From Saturnia japonica (taxonomy: Eukaryota; Arthropoda; Insecta; Lepidoptera; Saturniidae), in contig CM065323.1 of NCBI GenBank assembly GCA_033032175.1, forward strand, positions 13,578,001 to 13,642,000: a stretch of DNA of 64,000 nt, read 5' to 3'. The translations under genes were made by a program, and so were the position numbers. The notes beneath the pieces are model-generated. The model made no database searches, was not told where the DNA came from, and saw only the letters and a list, made by a program, of their open reading frames with translations. Positions 9,172-19,725 of this stretch are shown piece after piece (position 1 is the stretch's first letter; each line of letters opens with the position of its first letter).

Positions 9172-10887
9172 ATGGAACCAGGATTTTCACGTGGACAAAC
9201 CAACAATCTGCCGAAAGTAGACTTTTTAATGGTTGCGGATTATATCACAAGTCATGCGAAATACATTAGTGCAGAAATTCAAGGACAAAAACTTTTAAAG
9301 TAAGTCACATATTTTTACTAACTTAGAGAGTATTATAATATAGTAGATAATGCTTTATTAGTAAACTTAGTACCTACAATACTTTATTCGGATAAAAAGT
9401 CAGTTTCAATGGCCTTAACTAGTAAACTTATTGTTCCTTAAAGTTTATTTTGTTATTACCTACTACTTTAAATTATTGTTATTGTCTAAAAATGTGTCTT
9501 TACCCTTCGTGTAGGTACTAGTGTTGTCCGCTATTATTGTAGTTTATTATCGATATGACATAATATATAAATTTTCTTCAATATTCAACTATTCTTAAGT
9601 TTTTTTACAATATTACACAGATGGGGACGCGATAATTATGGAGATAACGCAATAGGGTATATACAGGTGAAAAGAGAACATGCGTTGTGTACTGTAAAGG
9701 CGAGAATTGCACCTGAGCACAAGGTCCGGGCCACGGCGTATCGCTGTACATTTATTTGTGATGAAATGGAAAATAAAATTTATAGTCTGGAATGTGAAGG
9801 TTGTGCAGCAAGTAGAGGAGGATGCAAACATACCATGGCGTTGGTCATGTGGTTACATAGACGAAGTGAGGAGCCTGCTTGTACCGAAATAGCTTGTTAC
9901 TGGATGAAACCTAAACTGTCGCAAGTTGGATCCCAGTTAAAATTTATTAAAGCTAAAGATATGGGTATCAAAAGAAAATCCCTACATTCGTCAGCAACAT
10001 CAACCTCTGATGAAACATCGAATGAAAGTTTTTTAAAGTCTGTAATAAAAAAGTCGATAGAGCTGGGAATAGAATCTCAAATTATGGGGTATTTTCATCC
10101 ACCTGAAGATATAAACAAAGCATCAATACATTATCTAGTTAATCAGTTTAGAAAGGAAAACGGCGTCAATGACGCACACAGATTTATTTTTATTCTGCAA
10201 AGAAAATATGCGATCTCAGCAATGCGATGTCATTGAGAAAGCAACTAGATCACAGGCAGACTGTCCATTATGGTATGAAATGAGATACGCTCGTATTACC
10301 GCATCAAAAGCGCACGAATCTGCTCAATGTGACACACCCGATGGAGTTTTGGTGGAATACCTCTTAGGTGCATATAAATTTAAAGAGACATTCGCTGTTA
10401 AAAGAGGTTGGCAATATATTTCATTTAAATGAAATACTAGGAGCAATATAACAGTTCATGTATGTATTTAGTGATTTTTATTTGCAGGTAAACTTTTGGA
10501 AAATGCAGTCTGTGAAGAAGTATCGAAACTAAAAAATATCAAGTTCACTAGAGTAGGTCTCATTCTGTGTAATGATTTTCCAGTTTTGGCGCTTCTCCTG
10601 ATGGTATCGCTGAAGAATGTATAATAGAGATTAAGTGCCCAGTGTCTAATAAAAATTTTCAAAATTATGTGAAAGATGATGTAGTGGCACAAAAATATTA
10701 TGCTCAAATGCAAATGCAAATGTTTTTTACAAAAAAAGAAGTGCTTTATTTTGTATCGCACAAAAATTTCAATTCAACAAAAAATATTGATATATATGAA
10801 GTAAATTATGATAAGGATTATTGTGAGGAGTTGATTAAAAAATGTGAAATATTTTGGAAGGAAAATATATTTAAGCAACTGTTCTAA
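9172..10887 (+). pseudogene. SWIM zinc finger plus YqaJ exonuclease protein, frameshifted (copy 1)
   Basis: Exon 1 (9172-9299) starts MEPGFSRG; exon 2 begins at 9621 in matching phase; exon 3 begins at 10488 after donor GTTGGC and acceptor TTTGCAG. Exon 2 carries a SWIM-like finger (CEGCAASRGGCKHTMA; C-x-C ... C-x-H) and then the YqaJ N-terminal motif (W..MRYARITASKAHE). Exon 3 has GASPDGI, IIEIKCP and YYAQMQMQ, with the catalytic D and E-x-K intact. Two frame breaks are visible: one between 10169 and 10236, and one in the T-run at 10584-10587 where a base is missing before GASPDG. A nuclease that probably binds DNA through SWIM; it is the helper gene of this element. Confidence 0.75.
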
Positions 10888-10979
10888 TGAATGGCTGTTT
10901 CATACTAAATAGTTTTATTAAATATTATTATTGTCATTAAATACGCTGTCAGAGCGTGAGTGTATCAGATGTTACGAAT

Positions 10980-12984
10980 TTAAACTAATCTTTTTTGTAA
11001 GTTTACTAACCCACATGTGATTATAACGACATCATCTAACATATCAATAACTTTTGTGTCAATACATGCATGAGGCGAAGTCATTTTAAATTCTCGTATA
11101 CGACCGATTGCCCGTTCGACGTGGATACGTAAAGCCGCAATCCGTTTGGTTTCTATAACTTCCTCCTTAGTACTTGCTTTACCAGTGCTGACGCTTGGAG
11201 GTCTTACTAGGTGGCAACCAGACATTTCTACATCTGCTGCAATACTTTTGAATCCTCTGTCGGCCATGATTGCATTTCCCTTTGGCATCAATCTAAAATT
11301 TTGCTATTTTGAAAAATGTCTGTATCAGTAGCCCTACCACCATAACCGTCAGATACAAAGTTGATCGTTCAATCTGGCGTTATAGACACTAAATACTTTA
11401 TAGTATTGCAGCCTTTATACTGTGACCACGATAAAGCTTGGTGTAGAGCGCTGGAGGGTTTCTCTATTCTGATCTCGAAGCAGTCTATAATACTTATTGT
11501 ATTATAAAATCTTTTTCTAAAAGGAATTGGAAGATTATCTCTGACGGCTTCTTTATTTGGAAAATAAATTATTTGCTTTAGGCATTTAGCTATTAAAATC
11601 TCTGTTTTCCTAAAAATACGACTTACATTTTTGGTATTAAAATCAATTTCCAAACGTCGATAAGAGTCATTAAATTTAAATTTTTTTAATGTAATCAATA
11701 TATGTATTAATGGACATCCACTATTTTCCACCAATAGGCTAATAACGAAGTATGATTGTTTCGGAATCCCCAAATAAAGTTTAGTGATTGTCAATTTTGA
11801 AAACAGTGTTTTTAAAATTATCCGAATGTACTTCGCAGGATTCGATGGGATTACTATAATATGATGATACCGAATCTGAACTACCGCTACAAACATTTTC
11901 ATCACTGCCAAAACTGATGTCAAAATTTTGTGAAAGCATTTCAACATTTTCTCTCTTTTTTATGGTCTGAGTTTGGACGTTTTTTTTTGTTGTTCTACTT
12001 GTATCCTCTTATCCTTCGTTTTTTTGTTTTCTGTTTTAGGCAGCTCTATCGTAACAGTCTTGTCAATTGGTAATGGATTAATAGGCTCATTCTCATCCAG
12101 AGGTTCATTATCAAATGACACAAATACAGTGTCCTGCTGAGCTACTGACGGTTGTATTTCTTTTGTAAGCAGCGTTTCATAGAAATCTATTCTCTGTCTT
12201 TTGTCGTATCCAGGACGAGTGACTGTAGATGTTCTTTTTGTTTTTTGACAATGGAATTTAGATGGTACTGTGCCTTGTTTCAATTTCAAAGTTCCCACAC
12301 AGTCTCCATCTCATATGATTTTCTGTGTCTGAATCGATCTGCAGTAAAAAATGTTATTGTATATGACTAAACTTTATTACAGATGTATTCTAGACAAAAC
12401 ACCAGTACTATTTGATAACTTCCATATAAAGGAATTTCTACACAACGTGGAACCAGTGATAAACAGGCATGCTGGCTATGCTTATGCTATGTCATGTAAC
12501 ATGTAACCTGGTAATAAAAGATGAATGGCCAAGGTACATAGTAATGGGTCAAAGACATTTGAGTATTTTTCCTACACATATTGCATCGATAACATCTTAT
12601 GACAACACTATCGACATTTAAACCGAAAAAGACAACAATGTAATGTTTAACGAACATCTAGCTTTATTTCTTTGTAAATACCTATGCCCATCTTCATTCC
12701 TGTTTTGTAATAATTAATTGTAAGTACCTTAAACTAGTAATTTAATACATAAACATTATAAAATTAAATAGGTAGGTAATCACATTAAAATGATCTTCGC
12801 AACAATGTCGACTTGTCTTTGCTGACAACGGCTCCTCCCTTCTCATTAGCTTACACCACTTATTTCTAACTTTTTTATCATTTGGGACATGGAAAAAGTA
12901 TTTTTCTGGAGTGCTAATTGTTGTATTAGTACATAGAGGTACAATACAATATATGTACGGCAGTTTATTTTCCATAATTACCAA
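10980..12984 (-). pseudogene. THAP-DDE transposase of the second ISL2EU element (copy 1)
   Basis: The minus strand encodes a THAP exon from 12984 (C-x4-C in IVPLCTN-type order, HCCEDHF), a linker exon near 12345-11960 with a frame change at about 12300, an HTH plus first catalytic D (IIDCFEIRIEKP) in 11947-11369, and the C-terminal half with IMADRGF (second D) and IHVERAIGRIREF (E) in 11291-10980. A TGA at 11369-11371 interrupts between SITPD and TINFVSDG, where relatives normally have an amino acid. Copy 1 alone also lacks one base at 11291/11292, which shifts frame just before MPKGNAIMADRG. All catalytic residues survive, but the gene is dead. Confidence 0.8.
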
Positions 12985-13059
12985 AATATACGAAAATAAT
13001 AAGAGTAAAGTAAAAATACTGCATACGATAGCACGGGCGGGCGAGCAGTGACGAACGAT

Positions 13060-13069
13060 GTGACGTCAC
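13060..13069. promoter_or_regulatory. GTGACGTCAC palindrome, right end (copy 1)
   Basis: Identical to the palindrome at 9002-9011 and placed just inside the right inverted repeat, upstream of the THAP transposase. Confidence 0.6.
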
Positions 13070-13339
13070 GCCTCGAGCGGGCAATACGGACGACAATTTA
13101 AGAACTCATAAGTTTAAAAGTTTATTAAAAGAGCAGTTTTTAAGATATCGCAAAAATTCTTTCACTAGTATTTTTTTAATATTAAGTGTGACTATTCTAA
13201 ACAAAAAAAAATAACAACTCATCTTCCCCATTTAAAAAATCCACACCAGAGATCGTTACAGTCAGGCGAAATGTCAAAATCTAAAATTATGACAAGAATC
13301 ATAAACATCAAAGAAATAAAATTATTAAATACTATAAAT

Positions 13340-13745
13340 GTGGTTTATTTAACCAGCATTTAACAATAAATGTATGAACCGCACGAAATGTGGACATTTT
13401 GCGTCAATGTGCTGAGCACAACATACGAAAAACATACTGTGTACCACCGCGACCTACCTCTCTCGCGGCAACTCAAACCTAGGTCCGCTCCTCGATGTGA
13501 AACCCTTGAGTCTGGCAGCCGCCTACGCGATACAGGTGACACTGCACTTGCAATCAATTAGCTACCCACACACAATATGTTCATACATACGTGCACACAA
13601 CATAGGTACATTCCTGTAAGGAACTTTTTTCTCTTTTTTACGCTAGTTAGTGTAGACCATATTTCAGATCACTAAATACATATACACATGTTCCTTCCTT
13701 CCTCCCAGGAGGCAGGGACATATATATATGTGTAGCGACATGATA
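13340..13745 (+). mobile_element. LINE 3'-region fragment (copy 1)
   Basis: Matches, with divergence, the 3' UTR of the LINE at 47520-50786. Shared landmarks in the same order are AACCTAGGTCCG/AGCCTAGGTCCG, CCCTTGAGTCTGGCA/CCCTTGGGTCAGGCA, GGTGACACTG, the CTTTTTTCTCTTTTT run, TAGTTAGTGTAGA and TTCCTTCCTTCCTCCCAGGAGG. No coding sequence is attached, so it is a 5'-truncated insertion of a related family. Confidence 0.75.
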
Positions 13746-15139
13746 GTACAAAATGTCCCGTCAGTACGGTCCACCTGCACGGTACAGTTGGTAATGTTCA
13801 CCAGTGTCGGTCCGACCACCCGAAGACGCAGTCATATGTAATTTAATTAACAATATATTTGGTGTATCTATTATACGAGTGAAGTATAAATATGTATAGC
13901 GACCCCTCCTACGTAAAGTATCGTATGCCACAAATTTAGGTTTTTGCGATTTTTTTAATAAATCACCTGTTTTAAATGTAGAGTACATTAAGAAATTTAA
14001 AAAATAACAAATATCTGCATATTTACATGCGTTAGCTAACGTATATGTCGGAGCGAAGCCAGGGTTTTCGCACAAATGATTAATTTTAACCAAAACAACC
14101 ACTTTTGTTATTACTCTGGTTTAATCTCAATCTCTATACATAACTGAATAACAGAATTACAGAACGGAATTACGAACCGGAATTGCTAAACGAAATTAGA
14201 TCACTATTTCCAAATCAATAGCTTTTATATCTGAAACCTACATAACAACTATATACTCTGTTTATAACAACTATGTGAAATTAATATACAAAGCAATTCC
14301 ACAAACATATCTTAAAACAGCAAATAAAAATTTATATATCCTTGAACTTTACAATACATTACTCCAAATGAGTTATTTAACGCTAATTATGATTAACAAA
14401 TATTATTCTTTTATAGTCCGCTATAAGCAGGATTCAAATTAAGTTTTACTTATTGCATAGAATGATTAATTAATTTTACTTTTAATTTTACATTTGTTTA
14501 AATATCAATCGTATGTATTTAGAACATTTCCACATTAATGATTATTTAAATGGCGACTTAAAACATAGATTCCTATATTTTACTATTATTTCCGATAGAG
14601 AGGGGCAGCCCGTCGGTACTAGTAATGGCCGGAAATACAAAAGTAACATACAGAATTATTTATACATGAATTTAAAAAAGTTACATATAATACAGATTTC
14701 CACAAAAGAATAATCCCAATATAAACACAGAAGCATTGCGAATAATAATTTAACTATTAACTTTACAAGATCCTTTTTTTTAAAGGAAACAGTACTGATG
14801 GTGGCGCCACCATTACACTTACAACATATTTAAAATTTTTATAAATACAACTAAATAACGACTAATATCTCGAATATATTTACGATAGATTATTATGTAA
14901 TTAAAACATTACTTATTTTACTATTTCTCAACATTACTCTGCTTTAATATGGCGGTTCACCGGAAGCGTCATCAGGCGCGCTCACAGCTCCGTAAACTAC
15001 AATATGTCTAAATAATATTTGATAATAATTTAATACGAAATATGAAATTAATACATCGATATTTACATTTTTGAAGTACTAAATCGTATCAATAGATGGC
15101 GTTTTAGCAGGCGCGACAACATTTATTTTTATTTTTTGA
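13746..15139. other. Long AT-rich non-coding stretch (copy 1)
   Basis: No frame resembles a known protein. Short GC-richer islands occur near 14590-14630 and 14950-14995 but carry no motif I recognise. Could include degraded non-autonomous transposons. The copy 2 equivalent is 30131-31524. Confidence 0.4.
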
Positions 15140-15641
15140 AATGAATAGCCGAACCAGTAATAGAAAACGAAGTAGAGCTCAAATGCTTTGTTATTTGACA
15201 ATCAATAAAACCCAAGGCAGCCAATTTAGTGAAAAATCAAACGAAATAAAACAAGCTGATTTTGATTACATGGATAAGACTAATTCCTGTAGCCTTCCTC
15301 TCGAATGCAAGGTAACACAATTTAGATTATTGTATAATTAGTAGTCTTTTCGGAAAGAGAACTGTCGTGGACAAAAATGGAACTAACGTGATGGTTTTTC
15401 AATGGCAACTCGCCCCTGTCTCCTAGCAAACGTCAATTACTCTGTTGACATAACGAACTGCATTGTATTGAGTGAGCTAGTGTTGAACAGCAACAAATAT
15501 TTATAATCTGTCACATAAGTCTTTCCGTTTCCATGTACTTGGCATTATGTTCCTGTTCAGGGTGTAATGGTTACTCTAATAAAGCTATATCATACAAAAG
15601 CTTAACAATATTCGAACATAGAAGAAACCTGTCTAAGCATA

Positions 15642-16284
15642 TTGCTCAACAAAAATTCTACAACAATTACTGACTTCTTGGGACGGTTTGAGGAAATTAC
15701 GGCAACCTTAAAGTCCTTGGAAATTAATATTCCTGTAAGCATGGCAATAACTAAAGTTACTCTTCGTTACCAGTATCGTATAACCACTTTATCTCAGCTA
15801 GTAAATGATTTGTACAGCCATTTGAAATCGTTTCAGATCAAATTACGCTTGTGGGAGTCACAGATGCTGTCTGGTAACAGTTACCATATCAAAACGCTCT
15901 CTGCGTATGAAAATATTGCTTATGCTCAATATGATGAAGAACTCAAGTTATTGTCGGAACAATTTTTGAACAGATTTAGCGACTTTAAAAACATGAAAGA
16001 CTGTTTCCTAAAATCCAAATTTTAAGTTGTGCGATTTCTACAAAAAATACCTAGAAGAAGACAATTTTCCGCAGCTTAGAAAATTCGCAAGAAGATTGAT
16101 TTGTGCGTTTGGCAGTACTTATAAATGCGAACAGTTCTTTTCATTCATGAAAGTTAATTAATCAACACGTCGTACAAGACTGACTGACGATAACTTAGAA
16201 AATTATTCACGTCTTTGTATCAGTGGAATTAATCTAAATATCGATGGATTAGGTTCCCAAATTCAAGCTCAGGTGTTTCATTGA
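15642..16284 (+). pseudogene. hAT transposase relic (Charlie/ZBED5-like), C-terminal half (copy 1)
   Basis: The first frame (to 16022) has the helical insertion-domain pattern, including LVNDLYSHLKSFQIKLRLWE. After a frame change, RLICAFGSTYKCEQFFSFMK and RTRLTDDNLE follow, the conserved hAT dimerisation block (G-S-T-Y-x-C-E-x-x-F-S). At 16495-16555 the sequence GCCCTCAACATGTCAAAGG with TTGCCCATACCTG looks like the right end of a hAT element (reverse: CAGGTATGGGCAACC). No left end or N-terminal BED finger was found. A stop follows the FSFMK block. Confidence 0.65.
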
Positions 16285-16603
16285 TTTCGGTGTATTTAGC
16301 TTTCGTAGTTTGTAACAATTGCAAATTTAACGATTTAATAATAATGTACCATTTTTCTAAATCTCATTTTGTTATTTTAATAAATTGTACTAAAAAAACA
16401 TTGTAGTATTATTTCATGTCTAATATCTATCGCAAAAAATATTATCACTACTTTAAAACGCACTAAGTACTTTTAAACGCGGCCCGCGAACGTATTTTTA
16501 CGCTAAAGTTTGGCCCTCAACATGTCAAAGGTTGCCCATACCTGTTCTAAAGTTTTAAAACTTCATATTTTAATTTCATAACAATACATTAGCTTCACAA
16601 AAT

Positions 16604-18185
16604 ATGTCTGGGAGACAAATATTCAGTGAGTCGGAGAAGCTGTGTTTCGTACTCATATAAAACCTTATTATCAATACTCGACGGGACTGGCAAACGCAGC
16701 TGACAGCTGTCATGCTTTATGTACTCGTCGAATATTGGAGCTCTTATCGCGAGGCACGCAACAAGAATCGCTGTGCAAAACCGAATCTGAATTCGTATGG
16801 TGACCTGAATCGTGTCGGTGGATATCATCGCAAGTGTTGGAGCAGTCCAAGGTACGTGAGAGCATTGTATTTGTTCCAGTGCTATCTAGTTTTTGAACAT
16901 CGTTTTTTACCGTATCGAAATTACCCAGTGTAGCTAAGCCACCGCTATTTCGGTTCGGTGCGGATGCTACAAGCTGTGTCTACAAGAATTAATTATAAAA
17001 TATAAATTGAATTTAGGCTCAACAATAGCCGCCGGTAATACTACTGTAAAAAACTGGCTTGGGCACACTTATTGGAGAAGTACAACTCAATTGAAAAGAA
17101 TTGTAAGGTAAGTTATCATAATATATAATTATAAACTACTTACAACGTAATTTTGCCGATTATAATTCGCGTTGCCTGTTATAAATTTTTGTTTGGTAAA
17201 AGTTTGTTTCTGCCAAGCATGGTATTTTTTTTAGGAGTAGATAGTATATTGTTGTTCATCAATGATAACCTCTTTAGAGTAGTTTTGCTTTTGAACTTTT
17301 TTGTGTAAAAAAATTAAACTTTAATTAAACAATAAATTTTCTAAATTTTAGAGAACTGAATCGCAGATGAAAAGAAGTGCTGGGATATCCTAAAGAGCCG
17401 TAAGAAAGCGCTTCTAGCCCAAGAGAAAAAAGAGCGCATGAGGACAGGGGGAGGGTCATTCAATCCCAAGCCAGGGCCTTCAAAACAGGACCCCATGCTT
17501 GTTGATGAGGCTTTGATAGAATCAACTGATGTAGAACTGAAATATGTGATTGATAGTCACAATTTACCGGCTGATACCCCTCAAGGTATATATCTGATTC
17601 TGTATTTATAAGAACCAAGACAAATAAATGCTTATTTTTCATATTTTGTTTTTTAGAAACATCACATCACAATGATCCTCTCTCATAAGAGACTGCCTCA
17701 ATGTGTACTGATCCACAATCACAATTATATACTGTGATAGAAATGGACTCAGGACCTGAACTAGAAAGAGGTAACTGATTGATTATAGGATTTATGTATT
17801 AAATTTCATATATTTCCCCTTTTATTCACAAGTAATAACCGCCTACAACGTCATATGAGTTAATTACAATTGTCTATATAAGCTTTTTATCTGTGAAATA
17901 TTTTTTAAATCTGATCAGATAGTTTCAGAGATTACCTTCTACAAACAAGCAAACTTTATATAATAATAGTATACATGTTTATTGTTTCATTTTAAAACGG
18001 TGAATAATATCATTGACTTAAATGATGTATGTAACATCAGTATGTTACTTTGATACAATATTGTATTATATTGTGGATTGTATGTAGCATACATAAAATG
18101 ACTTCTGTTTTATATTTGATAGGTAACCATGGACAATCTAGGTCTCGTCACACTGATTACAGTACAAGTGGGCGACATACATCAG
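16604..18185 (+). pseudogene. Second Myb/SANT-like gene, last exon missing (copy 1)
   Basis: ATG 16604 opens MSGRQIFSESEKLCFVLI, the start of a Myb_DNA-bind_5 domain. Further exons by splice signals: 17017-17107 (KKLAWAHLLEKYNSIE), 17352-17585 (KSRKKALLAQEKKERM then RTGGG), 17657-17770 and 18123-18185. Frame breaks occur in an A-run near 17051 and near 17375. In this copy exon 17657-17770 also has a TAA (17686-17688) created by A at 17687, where copy 2 has C. The final coiled-coil exon is missing because the duplicated block ends in the preceding intron. Confidence 0.6.
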
Positions 18186-18465
18186 GTAACTATTTAAGGT
18201 GCATGCTTTAAAGTCCCATGTAATAAAAAATGAGCATATTTTATTTTTAAACAGTATAATATATTGGAAATAAATACATTATCTTTGGTTGACTTGTTAT
18301 ACCTATATGTTAATAACAAGGCTAGTCTACTTATAAAATATACTAGCTCAGTCAAGAATTTTATGTAAACTTTATTTAGACAAGATATATTTTATTTTTA
18401 AAAAAATTGATGTTTTTTATATGTGAAGTAGATAGAAGTGTTTTTACCCTTGTTATATACTGAGT
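18186..18465. other. Truncated intron leading into the duplication junction
   Basis: Intron DNA of the Myb/SANT gene up to 18457, then the 8-bp filler. Splicing of the last Myb/SANT exon here to the YqaJ exon at 18519 would not keep frame: the former ends after one codon base, the latter needs two. Confidence 0.6.
18458..18465. other. Filler at the duplication junction
   Basis: Eight bases (TACTGAGT) separate the last position shared with the end of copy 2 (18457) from the first position of copy 2 (18466). They match neither the sequence before 2082 nor the sequence after 34841. They could be end-joining filler or the true upstream neighbour of the block. Confidence 0.7.
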
Positions 18466-18518
18466 GTTTGCAATTAAATTATACACCAACTCAAATGATT
18501 TTCTCTGTTTTGTTTTAG

Positions 18519-19014
18519 GTTCCCTCCATCATTGTTTTCCACTTTACTAGGAAAAAAGAATCTGGCTGGTATCAAAAGCATCCAGTGGGGGGTAAACCAT
18601 GAAGAAAATGCTATAAAACTGTTTGAGGAGGCAACACAGAAGAAGGTGTCTCCTACTGGGCTTTGGCTTCACACCTCAGGTGCTTTAGGAGCATCACCAG
18701 ATGGCATAGTTGGAGATGCTGCTATCGTGGAGGTGAAATGTCCGTTTAAACACCGAATGAGCACTGCAGAAGAAATTCAACAAGATATGAAATACTGCTT
18801 TGATGCAGATGGAAAATTAAAAATAAATCACACATATTACCACCAAATACAGGGTCAGTTGGCAATTTTAAATAGATCCATATGCTATTTCATAGTTTGG
18901 ACTACAAAGGAAACAATCATTTTGCCAGTGGAAAGAGACCCAAATTGGGAAGTGAATATAAATATCTTGCTGAAATTTTATCAAGAACAATTTATTGATA
19001 GATTAAAGTCTTAA
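18519..19014 (+). CDS. YqaJ-type exonuclease, last exon (copy 2)
   Basis: Identical in sequence to 2135-2630. Here the upstream neighbour is the end of copy 1 and not the flank seen at 2081, so the missing 5' exons cannot be recovered from either side within this window. The SPDG and EVKCP core is intact. Confidence 0.8.
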
Positions 19015-19063
19015 GTTTCTTTGCACAATAAAAAAAAACTTAACAATTGTCATTTTTATTTTA

Positions 19064-19285
19064 TACTAGACTTCGCCTGCAGCTCTACCTGTATAATTGT
19101 TGGTTTATTGATTATCTGTGATACCCTTAAGGCACTGTATTATTTCGGGATAGTATAAAATAGCCAGTGATGTTCAAGGATATAAGCTATATACTTACAT
19201 AATTTCATCCAAACTGGTTTAGTATTTTAATGTGAAGGAGTAACAAGCATACATACTTCCAAACTTTCACATTTATAATATTAGG
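19064..19285 (+). mobile_element. SINE-like/RTE-tail short interspersed element (copy 2)
   Basis: Same element as at 2680-2901, duplicated with the block and therefore not an independent insertion. Confidence 0.55.
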
Positions 19286-19725
19286 GTGATGTGTGATATG
19301 TAAATAATAAAACAGTAATGAATTTTTAGTTTTTATTTGTTATGATGTTACATTCCTCTATAATATAATAAACAATATTTATTGAATAGATTACAACTGA
19401 AAAGCTAGCTAGCATAGATTATTGTATTTCTTTGATACTACACATAACACATGTTTTAAAAATAACACTATTTTGTCTACCTTAAATCTATCTTTGAAAC
19501 TATTGTAGAACTTATGGTACTAAGAGTTTAGAAGTATTAATATTTACAGTTGTACAATTAAACATACTAGTCATTTATTTACTACTTATTTTATGGAATG
19601 AAGTGGACCTTTAGCTTCCATCAGTATTCCTAACAAAGTGAAATGCTGAATATAGTAATCAAACAATATATTTATTAAGTAGCCAAGAGTAAACTTGTAA
19701 GAAAAAGACCTATATAATAAAATAT

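Larger units (their letters stand above)
8904..13167. mobile_element. Second ISL2EU/IS4EU-type transposon (copy 1)
   Basis: A convergent SWIM-YqaJ gene and THAP-DDE gene lie between imperfect terminal inverted repeats that I place at 8904-8936 and 13134-13167 (both contain GTGAAA-AAT and AAAACTG at matching spacing). Each end also carries the palindrome GTGACGTCAC inside the repeat. The repeats may extend further outward; the AT-rich sequence prevents a firm edge. Both genes are broken, so the element is no longer autonomous. Confidence 0.6.
2082..18457. repeat. Tandem duplication, copy 1 (16,376 bp)
   Basis: This block recurs in direct orientation at 18466-34841. The offset is exactly 16,384 up to 11291, becomes 16,385 after a 1-bp deletion in copy 1, and returns to 16,384 after compensating small indels near the end. 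Differences I found: the deletion at 11291/11292, a substitution at 17687 (A here, C in copy 2) and five 1-bp indels between about 17880 and 18446. Copy 1 begins inside an intron of the YqaJ gene and ends inside an intron of the Myb/SANT gene, so both of those genes are cut by the boundaries. Confidence 0.95.

Noticed and set aside
14513..15341. Short plus-strand frames in the AT-rich stretch before the hAT relic
   Set aside because: Lengths fit chance in AT-rich DNA, no conserved motif, no splice signals that connect them; only a weak possibility that 15141-15341 is part of the hAT N-terminus.
16604..16933. Minus-strand and plus-strand frames around 16595-16933 as separate genes
   Set aside because: They overlap the first Myb/SANT exon and its intron and show no family pattern.
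17657..19014. Possible new fusion gene made by the duplication: Myb/SANT exons spliced to the YqaJ exon
   Set aside because: The last Myb/SANT exon ends after one base of a codon and the YqaJ exon needs two, so the join would be out of frame; copy 1 also has a TAA upstream.
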